Positions 14,101-25,827 of a DNA stretch of 64,000 nt are shown here, one piece after another. The stretch comes from Phanerodontia chrysosporium (Eukaryota; Basidiomycota; Agaricomycetes; Polyporales; Phanerochaetaceae): positions 620,001 through 684,000 of the forward strand of contig MJGA01000009.1 in assembly GCA_001910725.1 (NCBI GenBank), given 5' to 3'. Positions within the stretch are counted from its first letter, which is position 1; each line of letters opens with the position of its first letter. A model generated the notes under the pieces. That model saw only the letters and a list, made by a program, of their open reading frames with translations. It had not been told where the DNA came from and did not search any database. Made by a program: the position numbers and the translations under genes.

Positions 14101-14465
14101 CCCTGCATTTGCACCCTGTGGACATTCTCGAGATGACCAGTCCATTCAACTGCCACCCTGATCGTCGGCCTGAGGCCCCGCCGCCGCGTGGGTTGCTGAC
14201 TCCGCCTTGAGACTCGCGCCCGCCGCACCGATGGAGATTACGCTGCCCGCACGTGACCCGCGCCCCTCTCGTAAGCCCTGCGTCGTCGGCGACGCACCCC
14301 CAAACCGAACCCTGCTCCAGGACACTCTTAAGGGTTGGAAAGCTGGCGTACTCTCTCAGCATCGCCGTCTTCTCCCCCACATCGGGTCTGCGCAACAGCA
14401 GGGCAATATCCGCAGCCTTCCGACTCTCGCAAGTACGCGTCTTGAGGCGCGGTGTCTACAGCGAC
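11167..14465. other. Long intergenic stretch, no supported gene
   Basis: Apart from the distal peroxidase promoter I see no exon with a recognisable domain on either strand over about 3.3 kb. Open frames near 13.6-14.3 kb overlap on both strands in GC-rich sequence and have no splice-consistent continuation. The region just before 14466 may be the 5' UTR or a longer targeting sequence of the next gene. Confidence 0.4.
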
Positions 14466-16258
<1,793 letters not shown>

Positions 16259-16564
16259 ACTGGATTCTATTATCGTGCCTCCTTGAATGATGTAGAGCGG
16301 GCAGTGGTGTGTATTTCTAGTTGCTTCAGGAGCTCGATCATATGCGTCTTGCTTTGTTACACATTTACTGCCAGCAACTCACGTTGTGCTTGAGCGCTGA
16401 ACGATAATCGGATGGAGTCAGGGTGCGGCTGTGGCAAGGATGCCTAGTCATTAATGGCACATGGTAACAAGTGTCCGTCTATTGAGTACTGGGCAAGATA
16501 CCAAAGCTGTGGATAGCCTCCGTTGCCACTCCGGATAGCCGCCCAGGACAGTCCTTATAGCACG
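16259..16564. other. Intergenic gap
   Basis: This is the 3' flank of GLR1 and the presumed promoter of the next gene. No RNA gene or repeat is seen. Confidence 0.4.
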
Positions 16565-17857
16565 ATGAGTCTGCTGATGTTTCTCTCTTCAAACCCACGA
16601 GCTCAGCCGCGATCGCAGCCTACAATGGCCAACTTCATCTCGCGCTTTCTACCACACCTGCGCAACGAGTTCCGCCCCAAGACGCGTTCACCACTCTCGA
16701 TCACGATAAGCCAGACGCCACCCGCTGCGTACCGCGCCTCTCCCTCAGCGTCCGCTTGCGCCGTCTTCCAAAACGATTTCGCAACAAACGAGCAAGGCTG
16801 CCTGTGTCGCTCGCTAGGGCCAGCCTGAGCATCGAGGGAGTAGACGAGCTCGGATTGTTGCATGGCGGTCAGCACGCCACACCCAAGCCCTTCGATCGAT
16901 CGCGCGAAAGTTTTTCTGCAGCGGAGGAGAGTCACTGCTGTTCGTCAGAGAAGGGCGACTCAGTGTTTGAGGCGGACATCAGCGGCGATACGCTCATCGT
17001 CGAAGATGGATGTGGCGCGTCGCCTGAAGACCAGTCGAAGGTTGTCCATTCCTCGGCGTCCTCGACCAGAGACGATCAGGACGGCGTACCCAGAGGAGAA
17101 AATGCTGCAGTTCTAGCGAGACTACACCTAGACTGGTCGACACTTCGAAAGCAGTTGGACGATGCTCTCCATGGCGGACCCTCCATCATATCTTCTCTGC
17201 TCATCGACAGATTGTTATGCCCATCTCTGCTTTCACCCCACAGCATCACCAACACCATTCTCCCAATCCTTCCAAATCTCTACACCTGGATATCGCAGCA
17301 CGAGTTGCTTGACGGGTTGCGCCCCACCCTCCGGACGCTCGTAGCCGCCTGGCTAGATGCGATCCTCACAACCATGCCCGCCACGCACGCTACGCTCGAA
17401 TCGACCCTCCACAAACAGCTCGCAGCATGGCGTGGGTACTGCAGCTGCCAGCACTGCCTGCGCATCACCGACTTCCTTGCCCGCGACTTCCCGCAGAACC
17501 AGTACACGATGGGCACCGTCGGCGCGATGAACCGCTGGCACGTCGCGGACAGGCTGCAGCGCTTCCTGCGCGCGCACCCTGAGCTCGCGACGTGGCGCGC
17601 AGTGCATGGATGCGGGCCCGAATGCTCGATGTGGATGGTACGTGTGCCGGTCTTCGTCAGGCGTTCTCTCCGTGGCTAAACAGGGCGGTGGTAGATCGAG
17701 AAGTCGGAGGCGCTCCTGCGCGTGCAGCGCTGTCGAGGTTTGGTTGAGGAACTCGTTGATGGACTGCTTGCTTGCTGTTCTCATTCCCAAGGCTTAGAGA
17801 GCATGCTGGGTCCGCAGTACGAAAGAGTGAGAGGATTCATTCGAGCCAAGGAGTGAT
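16565..17857 (+). CDS. Uncharacterised protein with paired Cys motifs
   Basis: I do not recognise this protein. The well-supported part runs from about 16860 to an intron at 17638-17694 and a last exon (IEKSEALLRVQR...RAKE) that ends at TGA 17855-17857. The first half is Ser/Asp-rich and probably disordered. From about 17100 a helical domain begins (LARLHLDWSTLRKQLDDAL). CSCQHCLRITDFL and GCGPECSMW follow and could bind a metal. The open frame has no ATG of its own near its 5' end. The ATGs at 16565, 16577 and 16625 lie in the neighbouring frame, so an N-terminal shift (a missing base, as in other genes here) or an unseen intron is needed; I chose 16565 on that basis. Confidence 0.5.
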
Positions 17858-18282
17858 GAATCCGCGTACATACGAGTCTGTATTTTAGCCCTGTGTCGTA
17901 AAATATTGAATCTGCCGCGGAGACTTGTGCACCGCTATAGATGTTGTACCGAGACCATAGACTCTGTAACGGTGACCCTACTATCATCTTGAAGCTGTTG
18001 AACTTGTAGCCGTGAGCATTTACATTCTCGTGTGCACAAATGTATATATCATCACCACGAAATCTATCCCTGTGGCCGCACCGATAATCATGCAACCCCC
18101 AAGTGCCACTATATTGAACAGAAGTACTTTGAGAGTTACAGACCTCCTTCCGGGGAAGACCAAGCCTCGACGCGTCGCGTCGCGGCGCTCCATATCGCGC
18201 GTGAGCGCCGAGGTCTCGTCGTGTTCTTCCTGGTTCCACCATCTCTCTACCCGACCGACTGACTCTCTCGACGCCAGCGACT
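17858..18282. other. Intergenic gap (HAT1 promoter side)
   Basis: AT-rich spacer between the preceding stop and the HAT1 ATG. No gene or repeat is supported. Confidence 0.4.
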
Positions 18283-19953
18283 ATGGCTGAATGGACCGCT
18301 GACTCCAACGAGGCTCTTACCATCTCGTTTGTCCGCTCCGAGCAGGACAAGCTCCCTGCCGAAGACTCCAACCTCGTACAATTCCACCCCACATTCACAT
18401 ACCCGGTGCGTGCCATTTCTTTGTTGAACTATGCAGGGGGCGCTGAACGGGTCTATAGATATACGGCACAGATGAGAAGCTGTATGGGTACCGCGACTTG
18501 TCGATTGACGTGAGTACTTCCCATTCGAGCTCCGTATTGGAAGGACAGGCGAGGGAGCATGGATCGTGTAAACAGTCAGGTCTAATGTATGTCATCTTGT
18601 ACCCTGCAGCTCAGATTTGCCTCTGGTTCGTTGCGCACCTACCTGAACGTCTCATATGCTGCGAAGCTCCCTCCACCATCACCGGTCGACGACGTCGAGG
18701 GCATGCTGAAGAAGTTTATGCCGGAAGGTACGTTTGTTTCCGAAGCATATAACAGAGACTGACGATGCTCCCATGTAGACTACGAGACAGACCTTACAAA
18801 ATACCTCGAACACGTCGAGAACGACGCTCTATCCTTCAAGCCCTATGGCAAGAAGATTCACGAATACACGAAGCGTGTGGGTGGCGAGGATGATGGAGAA
18901 GAGCTCCAATATGAAGTGTGGCACGTCCGTACTCCGTGTTCTGTCGCTGTCTTGCCAGCAGACTAACGTCTGCCAGGCAAAGTTCGATACTCCTGGGTTC
19001 ACGGAATACCACCAACGGATGCAGCTGTTCATCCTGCTCTACATTGAAGGAGGGAGCTATGTTGACGAGGACCCCGCGTGGGAGTTTGTCTGCCTGTACG
19101 CACCCTATCCCTCACCACCGTCCATCACTCCTAACGCTGCTTCCAGCTATGAGAAGCGCAAACGCGCCACACCCGCCTCCGAGTCGTCCTCCGAGCCACA
19201 GTTCACATACCACTTCATGGGCTACAGCTCGCTCTACCCGTTCTACTGCTTCCCGTCACGCGTGCGGCTGCGCCTCTCGCAGTTCGTGATCCTCCCGCCG
19301 TTCCAGCACGCGGGGCACGGCGCCGCGCTCTACAGCGCCATCTACAACTACGTGCTCGCGCGCGACGAAATCGCGGAGCTCACCGTCGAGGACCCCGCGG
19401 AGGCGTTCGAGGACCTGCGTGACCGCTGCGACCTGCGCATGCTCGTCGCGCACCCGCGCTTCGCGGGTGAGGCGTTCGGCGCGGGCGGCCTCGGCGGCGG
19501 CGCAGGTCCCGTGCGCCACGCGCGCCACGGCAAGGGCAAGGCTGCCGAGGGCCGTCTAGGCCCGCCTGTCGACAAGGCGTGGGCAGAGAAGTGGAGGGCC
19601 GAACTGAAGATTGCTGGGGTGCGTGTGCACTCTCTCCTTAGATGTGACGGGGCTGACCAGATGTTGGCACAGAGACAATTCTCGCGCCTCATTGAGATGC
19701 TCCAGCTTTTGCACGTTGACGAGGCAGATGCGCGTGCATGGCGGGCGTACCGGCTACAGGTCAAGGAGCGACTGTATCGGTTCAACTTCGTGAGTGGCCG
19801 GCTTGGCGATCTCATGTGGTGAGCAGCAGCTAACGACCGATGCAGGAAGTGCTTATGCAGCTTGAGAAGGCGGAACGCCAACAGAAGCTCGAAGAGACGT
19901 TCCGCAGCGTGTGCGAGGACTATCGGCGGATTCTGGCAATGGCTAAGGTCTAG
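18283..19953 (+). CDS. HAT1: Histone acetyltransferase type B catalytic subunit
   Basis: HAT1 acetylates newly made histone H4 before chromatin assembly. The ATG at 18283 starts MAEWTADSNEALTISFV, and short introns (the first 18406-18458) join exons reading LRFASGSLRTYLNVSY and FKPYGKKIHEYTK. The catalytic region follows: QLFILLYIEGGSYVDEDPAWEF, then FVILPPFQHAGHGAALYSAIYNY with the acetyl-CoA loop (Q-x-x-G-x-G-A), then LTVEDPAEAFEDLRDRCDL, a strong HAT1 signature. The C-terminal third has helices (RQFSRLIEMLQLLHV, QVKERLYRFNFE) and ends at TAG 19951-19953. A Gly/Arg-rich insert near residue 310 is unusual but in frame. No frame break is needed. Confidence 0.93.
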
Positions 19954-20083
19954 CGCCGGGCGGTTTCGACGTCGGTGTTCGTAGATCGTGCTTGGCTACT
20001 ATTTTTCGCTTTTTCATCTATCCAGCAAGAGTGCCGAGTACCAGTATTCTCTGTATTATAACTATCGACGCGGCTACACAAGC

Positions 20084-22219
20084 TCAAACAACTGGTTGCC
20101 TCCGCCTGAACATGACTTTCGCTGAACGGTTCGGTACAATCGCAAGGCCAAACAGCTCATTCGGCGGGCGCGTGCTAGCACCGTCGGGGAGCCGCACGTC
20201 GTAGTTCGAGACGAGGTGCGCGACGGCAGCCTTCATCTCGTTCCCCGCAAAGAATCTGCCAGGGCTGCCCAGACACGAACGTCAGTCTCGGAAGCATCTG
20301 CAGCGGAGGGGCAGACGCACCATGCATGCTTGCCGTGGCCGAACGGCACGTAGCGCGTGCTCGTGCTCACAAACTGGTGCTGGGCGCCGCCGCGCGCGTC
20401 GGCGGTGGCGCGTAGCTCTGCGAAACGGAAGGGCACGAAGGCGTCCGGGTCTGGGTAGTGCTCCTTGTCGGCGTGCAGCGCGCGCTCAGGCGCGACGCAG
20501 AGGGTGCCCGCGGGCAGGCACACTGGCGCACCTGCGGACGTGAGCGTGATGTCCTGCAGCGCAGTGCGCATCACCGACACTGCGCCTGCTGTCAGGGGCC
20601 AGGCCAGAACTGGGGAGGAGGAGGCGCACCGGAGTTGATGCCGTTCACGCGCTGCGACTCGCGCAGGACGCTGTCGACGCGGTGCATGCCGACGAGCGCG
20701 GCCTTCGTCCAGCCGTCCCGTGCGATCGCGCCTTCGACCTCGGTGCGCAGCGCGGCCTGCAGCTCTGGGTCCGCGGCGAGGTGGTACAGCACGTGCACGA
20801 AGCTCTGCGGGTCCGCGGCGTCAGCGATGGCTTAGGTGGGTATTTGCGGGCGCACGCACCGCGGCACTCGTGCTGACACCGACGAAGATGGAGACGATGG
20901 TGCGGATGACGATCTCGTCGAGCGGGCGGCCCTGGGCACGTGCCTCTTCGATGTTGATCTGCAGCAGGTCGTTCTGTCCAGCAGTGGACGTCAGAATTAT
21001 GTTACAGCTAGCAGTGGCGTGCATAGGAGTGCTGACAGGTTTGTCGGCCCACTTTTCTCCGAACTCCTCGAGGTGCCGTACCCGGTCTGCGATGACGGGT
21101 GCGAGCATTTTCTCGGCTTCGGCGGTCGCTTTGTGTACGCCGCGCGCCGCAAGCTTCGCCATTGCGCTGAGGGTAAATCAGTAGGACGGTAGAAGTGTGT
21201 TCTTGGAGACCCTCACGGCTTCAACATTGGAGGGACGAGCCCGATGAAGAACCGCGCGATGCCGATAGACATGGTGAATTCGACCATGAGCTTGATGAAC
21301 TCGGGTCGCGACCTATCGGTGGAAAAGTCCATTAAGGAGGGCGATGTATGCGTGCAAATCAGTGTCGTTTCACCAGAGGCGAGTGTTATGGGCATACCAA
21401 TCGGCAGGCCGACGATAATCCTGTCGATGACCCTCGTAAAGACCCAGAAGAAAGTATCCAGAGCAGGGATTGCGACCCATTCTGTCAGCTCGCTTAGTAT
21501 TCACCGTCACTCGAGAAACGCCAACAGCGACTTACCGTCGTCCTTTTCGTTGCTAGGTATCCGCTCTTCAATAGACACGCGGAGTTCCTCCAGCATGTCC
21601 CCGAAGAAAGATCCGATGGCATGGGTGAGGTGCTGCTTCAGCGGCGGTATGTGCCACGGGTCGTCTGCAATCGTGCCCGGGAGTGCATAGCGCGTCCCGA
21701 CGAACTTAACAAATTCGGATCATGTGCGTGGCGCGAAGTGAGGTGGACTGACCTCGGTCGCTGCGTCCATAAAGGAGACCTGTTCGTCCGAATGTTTCTG
21801 TAGCTCGTCTATCAGGTTCGGATGCGCGACGACGACGAGCCAACGGTCGGGAGCCGCGATTTTGAACATGCCAGGCTTGGCTTTGTACTTCACGCGTGCT
21901 TCAGTAGGCACCGACACGTTATGAATGAGAAAACCTACCTTTTCATAGCCTTCTTGCAGAATCTTCTGAGGGTCTTGAAGGTATCGAAAGGTTCCAATGT
22001 AACACAAAATTGGAATGGCTGGGCCCCCAACTGTGGGGATGTGCCGGAGCTACGAATGGACCATGTCGGTTCGGCAGAACTACGGAGTGCTTAAGTAGAC
22101 AATTTACACACCTTCCATATATTCCAGAGGCTGTTCAGGAAGAGCACGAATGCGGCTCCAGCGAGCACTTTTGCCAGGGTGGGAGCCGAGGCGAAAACTT
22201 CACCTACGCTGCTCTGCAT
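20084..22219 (-). CDS. Cytochrome P450 monooxygenase
   Basis: This is a membrane-anchored microsomal P450. The ATG at 22217-22219 is followed by a transmembrane helix (TLAKVLAGAAFVLFLNSLW), a Pro-rich hinge, and an N-terminal domain (GTFRYLQDPQKILQEGYEKVGF). An I-helix-like segment reads RTIVSIFVGVSTSA, the K-helix ExxR is LRESQR, and [23 protein letters not shown] gives the heme loop with its Cys ligand, split by a 50-60 nt intron. The protein ends MFRRRQPVV with TGA at 20084-20086. The sequence resembles basidiomycete P450s usually listed as ent-kaurene-oxidase-like, but I cannot fix a CYP family or substrate. The region near 20830 needs a very short intron or one missing base. No biosynthetic cluster partners are adjacent. 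Confidence 0.88.
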
Positions 22220-22292
22220 TCTGGCGGGCCGACGTCGTGCAAAGAGGCGAGTCAAAAAGCACGTCTGCTTCCGACGCGCAACTGGAGACGGC

Positions 22293-22302
22293 CTTAAATA
22301 TA
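22293..22302 (-). promoter_or_regulatory. TATA-like element of the P450 gene
   Basis: TATATTTAAG on the minus strand lies about 75 nt upstream of the P450 ATG. Position and composition suit a core promoter; it is only a motif match. Confidence 0.35.
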
Positions 22303-22794
22303 ACAGCCTGAGCCAAGCTTGAGGCCCTCCTCGGGATTTCGCGTCCCATCTCGGCATGTCGCTCCAACCGACCCGAACAGCGCATGCGGTGGGCCGGGCG
22401 CGGTCGCGCCAAGGATGGCCTCGTCAATGAGGAGGCGGGACGACCATCAGCCTATTGTGCAGAGGCACTCTGTGACCATGTTGGCGACTCGGGCCTTCAC
22501 GTTCGAGGCATAATTGCGTTGGCATCCAGCAAGAAACTCAGAGCAGTCCAGCGTGTCGAAGAGCGTGCATGATACGTCCCGCGGCGAACGAGGAGCTAGG
22601 CCTGGTCAGAATATAAGGTTTGAAACGCGTGTCGCAAGGCGGGAAGGTGGATCAAGAGCACGATGGTGAAACTGCCTTCAACGGGGCCCTATATAACGTG
22701 CGCAGGAGGATGAGACATTTGGGCAGGGACACTCCTTAGACCCTATGTTGAGGCAAAGCCTGGTTATGTTTATATGTTTGGCTTTGCTTATATC
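22303..22794. other. Intergenic gap
   Basis: Spacer between the P450 promoter and tRNA-Gly. Small open frames on both strands have no recognisable features. Confidence 0.4.
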
Positions 22795-22865
22795 GCATTA
22801 ATGGGGTAGTGGTAACCTGGGTCGTTGCCATCGACCCGCCGGGGGTTCGATTCCCCCTTAATGCA
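22795..22865 (+). tRNA. trnG-GCC: tRNA-Gly (GCC)
   Basis: A 71-nt cloverleaf. The acceptor stem GCATTAA pairs with TTAATGC, with discriminator A. The anticodon stem GGTCG/CGACC closes loop TTGCCAT, anticodon GCC. The T arm is GGGGG-TTCGATT-CCCCC. No intron is present. A T6 run at 22872-22877 fits a pol III terminator. Confidence 0.93.
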
Positions 22866-22871
22866 TTGATA

Positions 22872-22877
22872 TTTTTT
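22872..22877 (+). terminator. Pol III T-run after tRNA-Gly
   Basis: Six T residues start 7 nt after the tRNA 3' end. Confidence 0.6.
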
Positions 22878-23202
22878 GCACGCAAAAGTGTTCCCCATTG
22901 CTCTTCCTCCCTCTTTCGTCGTCTGCGTGCTTCACTTGCAAGTTTTGTATGTTTCCGCATAACTTAATCAAAACCTAAAACCTGCCCTGGAATGGTTACC
23001 AGAAGCCATCAGTGAACTGAATGTATGGACTTCATGGAAGTGGAAGATGCATATGTTCTCATATGTCCAGATGAATGTTCTGCTATGCCCAACTGCAGAG
23101 CCAGTGAGCTCTGGCTTTGGCTCACAGAGTACTGGCACGAGAACGTTTTGCGGTGAAAGTCACGCGGCCGTCGTGGATGATTCATAAAAAAGAAAAATCG
23201 AC

Positions 23203-23287
23203 GACTTCTTAGCTCAGTGGTTAGAGCATGCGATTGCAGCTGATTGCTTCTATCGCAGGGTCACGTGTTCGAACCACGTAGAGGTCT
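23203..23287 (+). tRNA. trnC-GCA: tRNA-Cys (GCA) with a 12-nt intron
   Basis: The acceptor GACTTCT pairs with AGAGGTC (one G-T pair). The D stem is GCTC/GAGC, the anticodon stem TGCGA/TCGCA, and the T arm ACGTG-TTCGAAC-CACGT. The loop is TTGCAG[intron]A with anticodon GCA. The 12-nt insert at 23240-23251 sits after position 37, the standard nuclear tRNA intron site. Discriminator T73 is the classic tRNA-Cys identity base. A T5 run at 23291-23295 can terminate pol III. Confidence 0.88.
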
Positions 23288-23290
23288 CTG

Positions 23291-23295
23291 TTTTT
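23291..23295 (+). terminator. Pol III T-run after tRNA-Cys
   Basis: Five T residues begin 4 nt after the tRNA 3' end. Confidence 0.5.
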
Positions 23296-23522
23296 GCCCA
23301 TGTACACTGATTTTTGGGAGGGGAGAAGACCTCAGAAGACAGGCAGCCGAGGGGTTGAAGTTTTGAAGCGGCCGTGCGATGAGGTATTCAGCGCTTGATT
23401 GCCATTCTCATTGCCGTTTTGGGAAGGCGTCGTGTTCGGAGCGTCCACTTCTTTGTTGACTTCTTTGTTCGCCATCAAATGCCAGTGTAGGACTGAACCA
23501 CATACAGTCTCTACGCGCCGCC

Positions 23523-25096
23523 ATGGATGCGTTACAGGGCTCTGCAAACCGTTCCAGAGAACCTAGTCCAGAGCACAGCCAGTCAAACAACGTCGTATGT
23601 TGTGAACGCTAGCGTCGTTTTCGGGAGGCTCAAGACCGTCTCGTCAGCTGCTCTATGCGGAGATGAGCGATGTACGCTACTTTGCGGCGTTGTTGCGTGG
23701 TATCAACTTTGCTGGGGTATGTATCTACTCTGCAACCGCCTATAATGCTAACCGTGAAGCGTAGCGTGCGAGTGTCGCGGTCTCGAAGTCGGGGATGATT
23801 GTCTCTGTCGAAGACGCACGCACCTTGCTAGGTAGGCTCGCACTGTCAACGAAACGCACCTGATGGACTAAGATCTCTACTAGGATCTGCCTTTATCTTT
23901 GCAGAGTGCTTCGACCAATTCTCGTACGAGGGTATACCTGTCGCGACGCCGGAGTTGGGCGGTCAGCGCCCCCAGAGCACCGGGATCGCGTTTGAAGTCC
24001 CGCTGTCGACGCTCGTCGAGTGTCTGAACGTATTTGGTACCGCCGCCACGAAGGAATCGGACAAGAAGACACGCCGCTGGCGCCGTCTCGGCGCGGAGGA
24101 AGAACAGGATGCGCAGCCCGAGGGCGCTCCACGGCAAAGGCAACGCGATGCACTTGCGGGCAGCGAGCGGATCGACCAGCACTTTGGAAAAGCGAAGCTC
24201 ACGGGAGTGCGCATTACATATGGGGCCCGGGGTATCCGCTGGCACTCGTCATGTAGGTGTACGTGCGTACACTGCCCTGTCATCACTCATATCGTCCACC
24301 GTCGCAGGAAAGACCCCAGCGACGGCGCGACGGCCACCGTGGAGCTGACCACTTTTGATGCGGAGCCGCAGGTCGAGCTGCCCTTTGATTCTGACCGAAC
24401 GTGCGTAGAACTGCGTTATTCGGCTGATTGTACTGAATATATGCGTACAGGGTGCTCAAGATTATTCTAAAAGTGGGTGTTTTCCGCAATGCAGTATAAC
24501 CCGCCGCTCATAAATGTCTCCGAAGTCATCGTGGCTGCGCGACGCGCTTTCAGAACTCGATCCATCCTGCGAAAAGCTCACTATCATGGGCTATCCGCCT
24601 CACCCTGGAGGCCGTGCTCAACGCGGATCGGCACCACGACTTCGACTTAAGGCTGTCGGGACATTTGGCAGCACTGAGGTGGGTATATGCTGCTTGACGT
24701 GTTTTGGTGCACACCTTTATCTCCATAACGATACAGATGGATTACCCTAACGACAAAGAGGTACTGGAGACATGCGAATGCGACGAGCCCGTGACTGTCA
24801 GGTTAGCGTCCCGTACTTCCATTCTGATCTTGTCTAACACCATGTCACGAACCCCAGCTACAGCTTCAAGCATGTCTCAAAAGCAATTAGGGCGCTGCAG
24901 AGCTCTACAAAGACGTCACTTAGGATCGATGAGGAGGGCCTGCTGAGCCTACAGTTTCTCATGCCTTCGCCAAAGACTCGTGGTCCTGGCAGCGGAGACG
25001 CATTTATCGAGTACCGGGTACGTTGATTACCCTCTTTAACGTTCGATGCATGCTGAGGTGCTTCAGTGTCTCGCGTTGGAGGATAGCACAGTATGA
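23523..25096 (+). CDS. RAD1: DNA-damage checkpoint clamp subunit Rad1 (9-1-1 complex)
   Basis: Rad1, with Rad9 and Hus1, forms a PCNA-like clamp loaded at damaged DNA to activate ATR signalling. The ATG at 23523 starts a short polar N-terminus. An intron at 23595-23647 leads to YAEMSDVRYFAALLRGINFA. Further exons give VSKSGMIVSVEDARTLL, FIFAECFDQFSYEG, FEVPLSTLVECLNVFG, VELPFDSDRTVLKIILK, WLRDALSELDPSCEKLTIMG, DYPNDKEVLETCECDEPV and SLRIDEEGLLSLQFLMPSPK, then CLALEDSTV-stop (TGA 25094-25096). These are signature segments of the Rad1 fold. A Gln/Arg-rich insert of about 40 residues precedes TGVRITYG. One base is missing in the G run at 24222-24225 (YG-GPGYPLALVM). Confidence 0.9.
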
Positions 25097-25509
25097 CCTC
25101 TACAAGCTTGCATTCGGTGATGCTTGATACGCTCCTGCTCTGCACCATACTATCAAAGCGCGTCACGATACAGGATCTAATATACACGAATGTAGTACAG
25201 CTACCATGACACCCCCGCCTTTGGCGCGGTCATAGGCTAGGAGTATGTGAAAGAGGTCAGTGATGTCAGGCTCGCCGTCTATCCCACTTCATAGGAGGAC
25301 ATTCCGCGCTGAAGGCGCGCGAACGATAGTAGGCGCGCCTGAGGCGCGCTGTTGATCCGTTGATCCGTCAAGGATACGGAACTATCTTTGCGCAGGTCTC
25401 CTTACTACTACCTCGATGTCCTCGAAGCACACCTACCACACTTGTTACCCGCAATACTGTGGGGAGCCCATGGACGTCTCCCTCTGCTTGCGTACTACGT
25501 AACTTCTGA
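25097..25509. other. Intergenic with GGCGCGC-rich patch
   Basis: Spacer between RAD1 and the inverted-duplication arm. At about 25310-25375 there are repeated GGCGCGC blocks, one able to form a hairpin, and a direct repeat TTGATCCG. No gene is supported. Confidence 0.4.
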
Positions 25510-25827
25510 CACCTCCAGCCGCAGAGGAGCCAGACGGTAGACCTCCCCGTTCTCCCTGCAGTTCAAGTTTACCCATGACACTGGCATCCACCCCGGAGAG
25601 AGGCGGAAGGAAGCTGTGGGATGGGGATAGGGGAAGAACCGGGACCTCTGTGCTGGCAAGTGTCATGATGACGAGGCTGACTGGTGCTTGAACTACGGAG
25701 GGCTACCGTGTCAGCTACGGCGGACGGGATAATGCAGTCAGCAGCACTTCCTGTCTCCTCGTCTCTGCTCTCAACCATTGTCACCCCGCCAGTACGCTCC
25801 GTCAACATACCTCAAGTCTCATACACC

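Noticed and set aside
23203..23287. tRNA-Ala
   Set aside because: A TGC triplet occurs in the loop, but the 5-bp stem places GCA at the anticodon, and T73 supports Cys.
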